Shown in pieces: positions 36,701 through 44,736 of a DNA stretch of 64,000 nt. Each line of letters opens with the position of its first letter. The stretch's first letter is position 1. This DNA is from an uncultured Aquimarina sp. (GTDB taxonomy: Bacteria > Bacteroidota > Bacteroidia > Flavobacteriales > Flavobacteriaceae), in assembly GCF_947500065.1 (NCBI RefSeq), contig NZ_CANMQT010000008.1, positions 186,001 through 250,000 on the forward strand, written 5' to 3'. A program made the translations under genes and the position numbers. The notes beneath the pieces are model-generated. The model saw only the letters and a list, made by a program, of their open reading frames with translations. It did no database searches and was not told the DNA's origin.

Positions 36701-37588
36701 CTAGCTAAATTCACTTTGAAAATACTTTATAAACTCTGTTTTATATTTTTGGGTATTACCAACTAGTGAAGCTAGATACCATTTTCTGAACATTCCATTT
36801 TTTGTGATTCTAACACCTCTCAATTGCTTATTGACTAAATATGGCTTTAGTAACCAGTTAGACATTGTCGTTACACCTCTTCCTGCATTAACCATCTCAA
36901 TTATAGCATCGGTTAATTGTAATTTGGAAACTTTTTTTGGTTTTATATTTGAAGGAATCATAATTTTTTTTGCCACGGTATTATTCTCGAAATCTTCCGT
37001 ATACATAAAATAATTTTCATTTATTAAATCCTTACTTGTCACGTATTTCTTTTCTTGCAATTTATGCCCATATGGAACCACTAATAAAATTTCATCTCTG
37101 AATAATTCATGATATAAAAGATTTTTATTTTTGATTGGATCAATTACGATTGCTAAATCTATTTTTCCATCAAGTAGGAATTTTATAGGATTTCCGGTTG
37201 CTTCAACATCAATTTCTATGTCTACATTTGGGTGCATTTTTTCAAAGGAGCTTAAAAGGCTTGGAAACCAATTATAAGATGTTACGCATTCCGTACTAAT
37301 TTTGATAGAACCATTATTACCTTCAATTTCATTCGCTAATAATTCTTTACAGAGTTCTAATCTAGGCAGTAATTCTTTTGCGGTATTTAGTAGTACTTCG
37401 CCTGCCTTAGTAAGAATCATTTTTTTATTTACACGATTAAATACTGGTATTCCTATATGTGTCTCTAACGTTTTTAATAAATGACTCGCTGCAGGCTGCG
37501 TTATATTCATAGCGTCTGCACATTTTGACAAACTTCCTAATGTCTTGATATTGAATACTAGTTGTAAATGTTTAACTTCTAAATGCAT
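36701..37588 (-). CDS. LysR family transcriptional regulator
   Basis: 295 residues. N-terminal winged helix: LGSLSKCADAMNITQPAASHLLKTLETHIGIPVFNRVNKKMILTKAG by segments, followed by the effector-binding domain (about 90-295) with the periplasmic-binding-like fold. Divergent from the epoxide-hydrolase gene, 95 bp away, the classic LysR arrangement, so it probably controls that hydrolase and the following SDR. Inducer unknown. Confidence 0.92.
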   Translation of the reverse strand: MHLEVKHLQLVFNIKTLGSLSKCADAMNITQPAASHLLKTLETHIGIPVFNRVNKKMILTKAGEVLLNTAKELLPRLELCKELLANEIEGNNGSIKISTECVTSYNWFPSLLSSFEKMHPNVDIEIDVEATGNPIKFLLDGKIDLAIVIDPIKNKNLLYHELFRDEILLVVPYGHKLQEKKYVTSKDLINENYFMYTEDFENNTVAKKIMIPSNIKPKKVSKLQLTDAIIEMVNAGRGVTTMSNWLLKPYLVNKQLRGVRITKNGMFRKWYLASLVGNTQKYKTEFIKYFQSEFS

Positions 37589-37599
37589 AAGTAAAATTA

Positions 37600-37624
37600 A
37601 TGATTTTAATTAAATATATTCATA
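37600..37624. promoter_or_regulatory. Candidate LysR operator in the divergent gap
   Basis: ATGATTTTAATTAAATATAT followed by TCAT has outer ATGA/TCAT dyad and the inner palindrome TTTAATTAAA, containing T-N11-A spacing as in LysR sites. It lies between the LysR start and the -7 box of the hydrolase gene. Confidence 0.35.
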
Positions 37625-37646
37625 TTATTTATGTTTAAAAAACTAT

Positions 37647-37654
37647 TAGCTTTG
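37647..37654 (+). promoter_or_regulatory. -7 promoter box of the epoxide-hydrolase gene (TAGCTTTG)
   Basis: Exact TAnnTTTG, giving a leader of about 25 bases before ATG 37684. No clear -33 TTTG, consistent with activation by the divergent LysR regulator. Confidence 0.55.
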
Positions 37655-37683
37655 TTTTAGATCTATTAGTCAATTACAATGTT

Positions 37684-38811
37684 ATGATAAATCCATTTGA
37701 AGTAAATATACCTAAACCTGTACTTGATGATCTCCGCACAAGACTTTCTAGAGTACGTTGGCCCGATGAAATAAACAATTCAGAGTGGAATTATGGAACC
37801 AGTCTGGACTACATGAAAGAATTATGCAACTATTGGCTTAACGAGTTTTCATGGAGGAAAACTGAAAACACAATAAATTCATACCCAAATTATATCGGCG
37901 AGATTGATGGAAATAAAATACACTTTTTGCATATTAAGGGTGAAGGTAAAAAATCAATCCCATTAATTATAACGCATGGTTGGCCTGGGTCATTTCTTGA
38001 AATAATGAAACTCATTCCACTATTAACCAAGGGCAAAGACGTTTCTTTCGATCTAGTAATACCTTCGGTAATTGGGTTCGGATTTTCAAGTAAATGCATA
38101 CAACCAGGATGTGATAATGCTTATGTCGCAGGTTTGTGGCATAAACTAATGTTGAATCTGGGGTATGAAAAATACGGTGCCCAGGGAGGTGATATTGGAT
38201 CGGGCATAAGCACACGACTGGCAATGAAATATCCTAATCATGTTATAGGTTTACATCTCAATTATATTTCTGATTCTTTCAGTCCATATTCCCAAAATGA
38301 TGAAGAAAATTCTAAAGATGTAAATAAATATAAAAAAGACCTTGAAAATTGGGCCTCTAAAGAAGCTGGATATGCATACATTCAAGCTACTAAGCCAATA
38401 ACGTTGGCATATGGTTTAAATGATTCACCGATTGGGCTATGTGCTTGGATCGTTGAAAAGCTAAATAGCTGGAGTGATAATAAAGGCCAAATAGAAAGTG
38501 TATTTACCAAAGATGAAATACTCTCTAATGTTACTTTATATTGGGTTACGCAAACCATTCATTCTTCTATAAGAATTTACAACGAAAACAGTAAGAATCC
38601 AATGATTTTCCGGTCAACAGATTTTGTGCCAGTACCTGTAGCGTATGCGAATTTTCCTGAAGAAATTTCAAGACCTCCCCGTGCTTATGCAGCCTTAGGT
38701 TATAATATTACAAGATGGACAGATATGCCATCGGGAGGTCATTTTGCAGCTATGGAGAAGCCAGTACAGTTAGCATCAGACATTAAAGAATTTTTCAATT
38801 CATTATATTAA
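37684..38811 (+). CDS. Epoxide hydrolase (EHN domain, alpha/beta hydrolase)
   Basis: 375 residues. The N-terminal EHN lid domain (FEVNIPKPVLDDLRTRLSRVRWPDE) precedes the alpha/beta-hydrolase core: oxyanion motif HGWPGS, nucleophile Asp in GGDIGS, and catalytic His in GGHFAAMEKP. Such enzymes open epoxides to diols. Ten bp downstream follows an SDR that could oxidise the diol. Divergent LysR regulator upstream. Confidence 0.92.
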   Translation: MINPFEVNIPKPVLDDLRTRLSRVRWPDEINNSEWNYGTSLDYMKELCNYWLNEFSWRKTENTINSYPNYIGEIDGNKIHFLHIKGEGKKSIPLIITHGWPGSFLEIMKLIPLLTKGKDVSFDLVIPSVIGFGFSSKCIQPGCDNAYVAGLWHKLMLNLGYEKYGAQGGDIGSGISTRLAMKYPNHVIGLHLNYISDSFSPYSQNDEENSKDVNKYKKDLENWASKEAGYAYIQATKPITLAYGLNDSPIGLCAWIVEKLNSWSDNKGQIESVFTKDEILSNVTLYWVTQTIHSSIRIYNENSKNPMIFRSTDFVPVPVAYANFPEEISRPPRAYAALGYNITRWTDMPSGGHFAAMEKPVQLASDIKEFFNSLY

Positions 38812-38820
38812 ATAAGCCGT

Positions 38821-39579
38821 ATGGAATTTAAAAATAAAAACGTGTTAATTACAGGTGGCTCAAAAGGTATCGGTAGGGCCACAGCTATTGCTTTTTCAGA
38901 GAAAGGTGCAAACGTTGCAATCAGCTATAGATCCGATGATCTTGCGGCCAAGGAAACACTTTCGTTATTAAAAAAAGGGAATCACATTTTACTAAAAGGG
39001 GATGTTTCATATGAAAGTATGCCCAAAACACTTGTAAACGATTTCATCAAAAAATACAATACACTCGACATTTTAATAAATAATGCGGGTGTAGCAATCT
39101 TTCATGAAATTGATAAGGTAAGCTTCGAAGATTGGAAAAATGCGTGGCAAACAACTATTAACACAAACTTAATATCCGTAGCTAATCTATGCTACTGGGC
39201 TTCAAAAGAAATGATAAAAAATAATGGAGGTCGCATTGTTAATGTATCATCTAGGGGAGCATTTAGAGGGGAGCCTAACATGCCGGCTTACGGATCTAGT
39301 AAAGCAGGCCTCAATTCCTTGAGTCAATCACTTGCCAAATCACTTGCTAATTACAATATAGGAGTTGGAGTTGTTGCTCCAGGGGTTACAGATACAGAAA
39401 TGGCTATAAGTTCACTAACAGATGAAGAAAAAGAAAGTTTACTACTTGAATCTCCTTTTAAAAGAATGGCAGAACCAATTGAAGTAGCACATACAATACT
39501 GTTTCTCGCATCAAAACATGCATTGTATACATCAGGAGCAATTATTGATGTAAATGGAGCTTCTTATTTAAGAACGTAA
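38821..39579 (+). CDS. SDR family oxidoreductase (3-oxoacyl-reductase-like)
   Basis: 252 residues with complete active site: cofactor motif TGGSKGIGRA, NNAG in LINNAGVAIF, Ser in VNVSSRGAF and YGSSKAG (YxxSK). Probably NADPH-dependent given the Arg (SYRSDD) after strand 2. Co-transcribed with the epoxide hydrolase, 9 bp after its stop. Substrate unknown; conversion of a hydrolase product is inference. Confidence 0.92.
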   Translation: MEFKNKNVLITGGSKGIGRATAIAFSEKGANVAISYRSDDLAAKETLSLLKKGNHILLKGDVSYESMPKTLVNDFIKKYNTLDILINNAGVAIFHEIDKVSFEDWKNAWQTTINTNLISVANLCYWASKEMIKNNGGRIVNVSSRGAFRGEPNMPAYGSSKAGLNSLSQSLAKSLANYNIGVGVVAPGVTDTEMAISSLTDEEKESLLLESPFKRMAEPIEVAHTILFLASKHALYTSGAIIDVNGASYLRT

Positions 39580-39657
39580 AATTTAAAGATTTAGACAATA
39601 GAAACTTTTATTAGGAATACAAATTGGAATTTATACACATTATAATAAACTAAATAT

Positions 39658-39942
39658 ATGAACAAAATAAAATTGAAAGTAATATTAAGTTCTACAATTT
39701 TAGTGCTACTGATCGTTGTCTAGTATAATAATGATAACTCAGAAAATAAAAAAAATGAAGTTCAAGTAAAACTCTTCGAACATGTTTGTTGCGAAAATCT
39801 TATGACATTAAAAAATAGATTAATGGAGAGTTCACGCGAAGTTTACAGGGATTCTTTATTATCTCCAATTAATCTCGGTGAATTTCCTGTTTTTCAAAAT
39901 TTACAAATTGAAGACATTGTAACTATTGAGAATCAAACTTAA
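39658..39942 (+). pseudogene. Small secreted or membrane protein interrupted by an in-frame TAG
   Basis: A 94-codon frame from ATG 39658 to TAA 39940 contains one TAG at 39721-39723 (codon 22). The first 21 codons encode a hydrophobic signal-like segment (MNKIKLKVILSSTILVLLIV), and after the stop the frame continues with a charged, Cys-Cys-containing domain (HVCCENLMTLKNRLMESS) to a natural stop. Two TAT/CAG-type point changes could produce the stop. No family recognised. Starts 79 bp after the SDR and ends where dyad repeat C begins. Confidence 0.6.
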
Positions 39943-40068
39943 GATATCTATAATTAATTGCTTGGGTTTATGTGTACTAGTAAATTCCTGCTGATTTTAC
40001 TAAGGTTCGGTTTCCTTTTGCTAAATTAGTTACACGAGCCACGCAATTAAAACCGTACACCGACGGTT
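39943..40068 (+). repeat. ~127-bp dyad repeat, copy C (attC-like)
   Basis: Starts at the pseudogene stop. TATAATTAATTGCTTGGGTT, AGTAAATTCCTGCTG and CTTTTGCTAAATTAGTT match copy B, and the right arm CCACGCAATTAAAACCGTAC pairs with the left arm. Right end CACCGACGGTTC. The second Crp/Fnr unit follows. Confidence 0.7.
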
Positions 40069-40085
40069 CATCCGGAATTTAAAAG

Positions 40086-40101
40086 ATTGTCATAAGACAA
40101 T
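40086..40101. promoter_or_regulatory. Operator site 1, ATTGTCATAAGACAAT (Crp/Fnr autoregulation)
   Basis: Perfect inverted arms ATTGTC/GACAAT around ATAA. It ends 21 bp before the -7 box at 40123, centring near -41, the class II activator position. Same sequence and spacing recur at 40736 and 43280. Confidence 0.8.
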
Positions 40102-40122
40102 AATGGCGCAAATGATTCATCT

Positions 40123-40130
40123 TATCTTTG
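40123..40130 (+). promoter_or_regulatory. -7 promoter box of the second Crp/Fnr gene (TATCTTTG)
   Basis: Exact TAnnTTTG match. Its upstream element is replaced by the operator 21 bp away; no TTTG -33 element is present, as expected for an activator-dependent promoter. Confidence 0.65.
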
Positions 40131-40162
40131 TGCTAAACATTCATTAAACTCACAAATTAAAA

Positions 40163-40732
40163 GTGTATCAAGAACTAGAACAATATATAAAAAGTCAAGG
40201 GAAGACTGGGCAAAAAGAGCTACAACAAATAACGTCTTATTTTAAACCTATCAAAACGACCCGAAATGAGATGTTGTGTAATATTGGTCAAGTATGTAAA
40301 CATTTTTATTTTGTTAGAAAAGGTTGTTTAAGAATGTATGAATTGGATGACAAAGGGAATGAAGTAACTGGATATTTTGCATTAGAAGATTGCATCATAT
40401 CTGCAATTACTAGTTTTATACTCCAAAAACCATCAAGAGATTGTTTGGTTTCACTTGAACCTTCAGAGTTACTAATGATTTCTCACGAGGACTTTTACAA
40501 ATTAGTAAATACGGTTCCTCCGTTTGCAAACGTTTATCATAAATTTATGGAATTTGCTTTTATTCATTCACAAATGCGAATTTATAGTTTTTTAGGGATG
40601 GAAGGTATTGATAAAATTCGTTGGGTTATGGAGCATGAACCTAAATTACTATCTCGTGTTTCAAGCAAAGCAGTTGCTTCGTATTTAGGGATGACTAATT
40701 CTACACTTAGTAAATTACGAGCTAAGCTTTAA
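40163..40732 (+). CDS. Crp/Fnr family transcriptional regulator (second)
   Basis: 189 residues from a GTG start (MYQELEQYIKSQGK). Beta-roll sensor domain (about 20-115, HFYFVRKGCLRMYELDDKGNEVTGYF) and C-terminal helix-turn-helix (RVSSKAVASYLGMTNSTLSKLR). No Cys cluster. It lies between two copies of the ATTGTCATAAGACAAT operator, so it probably activates its own gene and the operon downstream. Confidence 0.9.
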   Translation: MYQELEQYIKSQGKTGQKELQQITSYFKPIKTTRNEMLCNIGQVCKHFYFVRKGCLRMYELDDKGNEVTGYFALEDCIISAITSFILQKPSRDCLVSLEPSELLMISHEDFYKLVNTVPPFANVYHKFMEFAFIHSQMRIYSFLGMEGIDKIRWVMEHEPKLLSRVSSKAVASYLGMTNSTLSKLRAKL

Positions 40733-40735
40733 AAC

Positions 40736-40751
40736 ATTGTCATAAAACAAT
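40736..40751. promoter_or_regulatory. Operator site 2, ATTGTCATAAAACAAT
   Basis: One mismatch from site 1. It starts 4 bp after the regulator stop and ends 21 bp before the box CAAATTTG at 40773-40780, in front of the ypdA-like/SDR/EamA operon. Confidence 0.75.
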
Positions 40752-40772
40752 CTTTTTCGTAAAAATCTTGTA

Positions 40773-40780
40773 CAAATTTG
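40773..40780 (+). promoter_or_regulatory. -7 box (CAAATTTG) of the ypdA-like operon
   Basis: Seven of eight match to TAnnTTTG, in the same position relative to the operator as in sites 1 and 3. Leader to ATG 40810 is about 25 bases. Confidence 0.5.
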
Positions 40781-40809
40781 CTGAATTATTTATTCAGGAT
40801 AAATAGCTT

Positions 40810-41720
40810 ATGAAAGAATTTGATATTATCATCCTAAGAGCAGATCCTACAGGAATTCCCTGTGTAATTGAGGCAAGAAAAAAGGGATTTAATTATCTTA
40901 TTTTAGAAAAAGGATGTATTGCAAATTCTTTATACAATTATCCACAAGGTATGACCTTTTTTTCGACCTCGGATAAATTAGAAATAGACAACATTCCCTT
41001 TATAAGTAATAATATAAAACCACTAAAGAAAGAAGCAATAGAGTATTATAGAAGATTTTCAGATTCTAAAAATTTAAACATCAATCTTTTTGAAGAAGTA
41101 ATTGAAGTTAAAAACAACTCAGGGACTTTTCAAATAAATACTGCAAAAGCATCTTATAACGCCAAAATTGTGGTCATCGTTACTGGGTTTTACGACATTC
41201 CTAATACAATCAATGTTCCTGGCGAACAGTTACCTCATGTTTCGCACTATTATAAAGACCCTCATTTCTATGCAAATCAAAAAGTAATTATTATAGGGGC
41301 CAGCAATTCCGGAGTAGATGCCGCACTAGAAATCTATAGAAAGGGAGGTGATGTAACAATCATTATTCGCAAAAAAGAAATAAGTAAGCGCGTGAAATAT
41401 TGGGTGAGACCCCTATATTGTTAATAGAATAAAAGAAGGGGAAATTTTAATCGAAAATGATTATGCATTAGTCTTAACGAGCTATCTACCTAATTTTATT
41501 TTTTTTGCAAAAAATTGGAATAAAACTATCTAATGATGAAAAAAGAATTCCCTACTACGATGCGAATACAATAGAGACTAATATAAGAGGAACATACCTC
41601 GTTGGAGTTATTTGCGGAGGTACAGAAACCCACAAATGATTTATAGAAAATTCAAGAATACACGCTCCAACGATAATAAATGATATTAAAACAAAAATGC
41701 AAAATGGAGTTAAAAAATAA
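40810..41720 (+). pseudogene. Broken YpdA-like FAD/NAD(P)-dependent oxidoreductase
   Basis: Recognisable YpdA-like (bacillithiol disulfide reductase) remains: FDIIILRADPTGIPCVIEARKK, NYPQGMTFFSTSDKLEI, VIIIGASNSGVDAALEIYRK and KRVKYWVRP. The first open part ends at 41424. A shift at the CCCC run (41410-41413) reopens the frame (YIVNRIKEGEI), a second shift at a T8 run near 41499-41506 reopens LQKIGIKLSNDEKRIPYY, and TGA at 41637 breaks HKWFIENSR. About 24 residues seem deleted after KEGEI, and the first dinucleotide motif lost its GxGxxG glycines. Confidence 0.75.
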
Positions 41721-42405
41721 GGTTGCAATAATAACGGGCTCTAGTAAAGGTATTGGTTTAGCGACCATAAAAGCATTATTAAATAATGGTGTAAAAGTAG
41801 CAGGATGGAATCGTTCAAAAACAGAAATCAGCCACCTGAATTTCAAAAATATTCAAGCAAATATAAGTGATATTAAATCCGTTGAAAGAGCGTACCGAAA
41901 GGCAGTTTCCTATTTTGGAAATGATATTCAAATACTTATAAATAATGCCGAGTTGGGAATTACGGCGTTATTTGAAGAAATAAAAATAGAAGAATGGCAT
42001 CAAATGTTCGATACCAATGTAAATGGTGTTTTTTACACCACCAGATCTGTAATACCAAGAATGACAAAACTAGAAGAAGAACACATCATTAATATTTCAT
42101 CTATTGCAGGAAATACAGGTATTGAAACACTTAGTGGATATTGTGCTACCAAGTTTGCAGCAAGAGGACTTTCGCAAGCTTTATATAAGGAAGTAAGAAA
42201 TGATGGGATAAAAGTTACTTGTATTTATCTAGGTTCAGTGCAAACGAACTTTTTCGATAAAATCGATAGTGTTACAGCCAATAAAAATATGATCCAGCCA
42301 GAAGATATAGCAGGTACCATTTTACACTGCTTACAATCTTCACCCAATTATCATCACGTTGATATAGAAGTTAAACCTCTACAGCCTAAAGGGAAAGGGA
42401 AATGA
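41704..42405 (+). CDS. SDR family oxidoreductase
   Basis: 233 residues from ATG 41704, which overlaps the tail of the broken reductase; an ATG at 41680 is also in frame but gives an unusual leader. Motifs: TGSSKGIGLA, INNAE (NNAG with Gly to Glu), NISSIAGN and YCATK (YxxxK complete). Catalysis should work. Overlaps the EamA gene by 4 bp, so both are coupled. Under control of operator site 2. Confidence 0.9.
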   Translation: MELKNKVAIITGSSKGIGLATIKALLNNGVKVAGWNRSKTEISHLNFKNIQANISDIKSVERAYRKAVSYFGNDIQILINNAELGITALFEEIKIEEWHQMFDTNVNGVFYTTRSVIPRMTKLEEEHIINISSIAGNTGIETLSGYCATKFAARGLSQALYKEVRNDGIKVTCIYLGSVQTNFFDKIDSVTANKNMIQPEDIAGTILHCLQSSPNYHHVDIEVKPLQPKGKGK

Positions 42406-43289
42406 AAGCAATATCATATTTGATTATTGCCACTATCTTTTTGGGGCTAAATTTCCATCTAGCCAAAGTGATATTAAAAGAAGTAAATTTTATTGAAGCT
42501 GGATTTTGGCGTTTCTTACTTGGGGTGATAACATTGATAGCTTTAGGAGCAAAAAAACTACCTACATTTAAAATAATTCAAAAAAACTTAAAAGGTATTT
42601 CACTTACAGGATTTATTGGTCTTTTTGGATTTAATTTATTTTTCTTTTTAGGATTAATGAATACTTCAGCAGTAAATGCAGCACTTATTGTCAGTTTAAA
42701 TCCTGTATTAACCCTTCTTTTCTCACATAAAATACTAAAAACAACCATCAGTAAAATTCAAATAACTGGTATTATCATTGCTTTCTTTGGAGTGAGCTAT
42801 TTAATATTAAAAGGAAATATAACTGATCTTAGTAACTTTCAATTTAATTATGGAGATATTCTCATATTAATAGCCAATGCTTTTTTTGCATTACATCATG
42901 TTTGGGTGAAAAAATATGCCACAACAATTTCGAATTTAAATTTCACACTTCTAACAAGTTTATGCTGCCTAATAGGTTTCTTCGTTTTATTACCAATTAA
43001 TGGTATAGAAACGGTAAAAAACCATACAAGCAATTTTTGGATAGCGGTATTTGGCATAGGGTGTTTAGGAACTGCGCTAGCCTATTTTTTATGGCAAAAA
43101 GGAGTTCAGGTTACGGGTGCCGATAAAGCAGGAATTTACATGAATGTTGTTCCACTATCGGCAGCACTATTTGCTGTTTTTTTTAATGAACACTTATGTT
43201 CCTACCATCTTATTGGTGGCTTATGTATTATTATTGGTTTATTTATTAGTAAAATAAGTACTTCAAAATTCTCCAAACCATTGTCATAA
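42402..43289 (+). CDS. EamA/DMT family transporter
   Basis: 295 residues with ten predicted membrane helices in two duplicated EamA halves (about 5-135 and 150-285; GLNFHLAKVILKEVNFIEAGFWRF and LGTALAYFLWQKGVQVTGADKAG). DMT exporters pump out metabolites or amino acids. Its start overlaps the SDR stop by 4 bp, and its last codons contain the operator of the next gene. Confidence 0.9.
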   Translation: MKAISYLIIATIFLGLNFHLAKVILKEVNFIEAGFWRFLLGVITLIALGAKKLPTFKIIQKNLKGISLTGFIGLFGFNLFFFLGLMNTSAVNAALIVSLNPVLTLLFSHKILKTTISKIQITGIIIAFFGVSYLILKGNITDLSNFQFNYGDILILIANAFFALHHVWVKKYATTISNLNFTLLTSLCCLIGFFVLLPINGIETVKNHTSNFWIAVFGIGCLGTALAYFLWQKGVQVTGADKAGIYMNVVPLSAALFAVFFNEHLCSYHLIGGLCIIIGLFISKISTSKFSKPLS

Positions 43290-43295
43290 GACAAC
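43280..43295. promoter_or_regulatory. Operator site 3, ATTGTCATAAGACAAC
   Basis: Overlaps the EamA stop codon and ends 21 bp before GATATTTG at 43317-43324, the same geometry as sites 1 and 2. Leads to the tautomerase-like gene at 43368. Confidence 0.75.
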
Positions 43296-43316
43296 GTTTA
43301 AACTTTCCAATCATAA

Positions 43317-43324
43317 GATATTTG
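43317..43324 (+). promoter_or_regulatory. -7 box (GATATTTG) of the tautomerase-like gene
   Basis: Seven of eight match to TAnnTTTG, exactly 21 bp behind operator site 3, leaving a leader of about 40 bases. Confidence 0.5.
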
Positions 43325-43367
43325 TACCGTTGTTGAACAATGACGTTCACAACTTAATATATATATT

Positions 43368-43784
43368 ATGCCAATTACATTAACACTTACCGAAGGCGTA
43401 CTTCCAGTAAACAACATCGAGAAAGCTGTATCAAAACTAACTGATTCTTTTTTAAAACATCATGAAATGTCTGGCAACAATGTCATGACAAGAAACGTAA
43501 CTGCTCATGTGAGTGTTATTCCTAAGGGATTGACATTTGCCGGAGGTAAAACTGTAGATGGAGCATGGGTTGAAACTAAAACACCTTCGTTTGCTCTTTC
43601 AAATAAAGAAGTACAGGAAAGTTTCTTTAATGAAGCCACACAAATAATTCATGATCTTTCTGGAGGAAAGCTAGCAAAAGAAAAAATATGGGGAAATGGT
43701 GTACATACTGTTGATGGTACCTGGAACATTGATGGTATCCCATTGACCAATGAAGGGATAGTTGAAGCTGTTTCAAAAGGATAG
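43368..43784 (+). CDS. Tautomerase-like protein (double-length)
   Basis: 138 residues. MPITLTLTEGVLP keeps the catalytic N-terminal Pro after Met removal, and the length suggests two tautomerase-type units in one chain, as in other fused family members; the second half (SFALSNKEVQESFFNEATQIIHDL) resembles a tautomerase helix. Own promoter with operator site 3, so a member of the Crp/Fnr regulon. Confidence 0.75.
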   Translation: MPITLTLTEGVLPVNNIEKAVSKLTDSFLKHHEMSGNNVMTRNVTAHVSVIPKGLTFAGGKTVDGAWVETKTPSFALSNKEVQESFFNEATQIIHDLSGGKLAKEKIWGNGVHTVDGTWNIDGIPLTNEGIVEAVSKG

Positions 43785-43804
43785 CAAAACTGCTTAAGAA
43801 TAAA

Positions 43805-43840
43805 CAGTAACTCGTACTATAACTCGAGTTACTGCTTTAT
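43805..43840 (+). terminator. Intrinsic terminator after the tautomerase-like gene
   Basis: CAGTAACTCG and CGAGTTACTG form a 10-base stem around TACTATAACT, followed by CTTTAT. The T-run is weak. Confidence 0.6.
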
Positions 43841-43915
43841 CCAGTATTCAAATGCAATACTTAATAAAAATTTGCATCAATATTAATGCATACTATTAAC
43901 AATAAAATTAAATAA

Positions 43916-44647
43916 ATGAAAAAATTAAATAAAGCAATCTTACTAGTTCATGGAGCGTGGGAAGGGGCATGGTCTTGGGGAGAAACAATCCCTTATTTAG
44001 AAAAAGAAGGTCATAAAGTAATCACTTTTGATCTGCCTGGTCATGGTGATGATAAAACACCTATCTCAGAGATTTCACTTCAACTTTATGCAGACTCCGT
44101 AAGAAAGGAACTTGATGAAATTGCAGAGCCAGTAATTTTAGTTGGACATAGTTTTGCTGGATATATCATATCTCAAGTGGCAGAAGACTCGAAGGAGTTC
44201 ATTGAGAAACTTGTGTTTGTAGCTTCAGCGGTACCTTACGACAACAAACCTGCGGTTCAAATTTTCAAGGAAGATGAGGGAAGTGAGTTATTGGCAAATA
44301 TGATTTTTTCAGGGGACGAAAGTTATGCCACTTTGGGTAGACAGGCCATTAAAGATGTAATCATGACTGGAGCTACTGATGAACAAGTCGATTATGCATT
44401 ACCAAAATTTGTAAAACAAGCTACAAAACCATTTTTTGAGGTTGTTAAAACGGATAATAACTTTAATGAAATCCCTAAAGCGTATGTGGAAACTACGAAG
44501 GATAGGGTTATCTCTTTAGAAGCTCAAAGGAAAGCACAAAAAGAAACTGGAATTAATGAAGTGGTTACGCTAGAAGACGGTCATGTTCCATTAGTTACAG
44601 GTCCTGAAAATTTAGGTAATGCCCTAAATCAAATAGCAACAAGTTAA
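43916..44647 (+). CDS. Alpha/beta hydrolase
   Basis: 243 residues. LVHGAWEGAWSWGETIPYLEKEGH opening, TFDLPGHGDDKTP, nucleophile Ser in GHSFAG, acid Asp in TTKDRVIS and His in EDGHVPLV. Resembles pyrethroid hydrolase / plant methyl-esterase types (salicylate-binding protein 2-like). Probably hydrolyses a small ester. No signal peptide. Confidence 0.9.
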   Translation: MKKLNKAILLVHGAWEGAWSWGETIPYLEKEGHKVITFDLPGHGDDKTPISEISLQLYADSVRKELDEIAEPVILVGHSFAGYIISQVAEDSKEFIEKLVFVASAVPYDNKPAVQIFKEDEGSELLANMIFSGDESYATLGRQAIKDVIMTGATDEQVDYALPKFVKQATKPFFEVVKTDNNFNEIPKAYVETTKDRVISLEAQRKAQKETGINEVVTLEDGHVPLVTGPENLGNALNQIATS

Positions 44648-44671
44648 AATAGAAGAATAAATAACTACAAG

Positions 44672-44722
44672 CGAAACATGAGAAACAATCTACCAGATTG
44701 AAATGCATGTTTCGTTTGTTTA
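44672..44722 (+). terminator. Bent-stem terminator after the hydrolase gene
   Basis: Outer arms CGAAACATG and CATGTTTCG and inner arms CAATC and GATTG form a two-part hairpin followed by GTTTGTTT. Confidence 0.55.
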
Positions 44723-44736
44723 TTGAAGATATAAAC

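Noticed and set aside
39721..39723. TAG as a recoded amino-acid codon (pyrrolysine or suppressor)
   Set aside because: No pyl genes or other recoded genes are visible, and the neighbouring ypdA-like gene is also decayed, so mutation is simpler.
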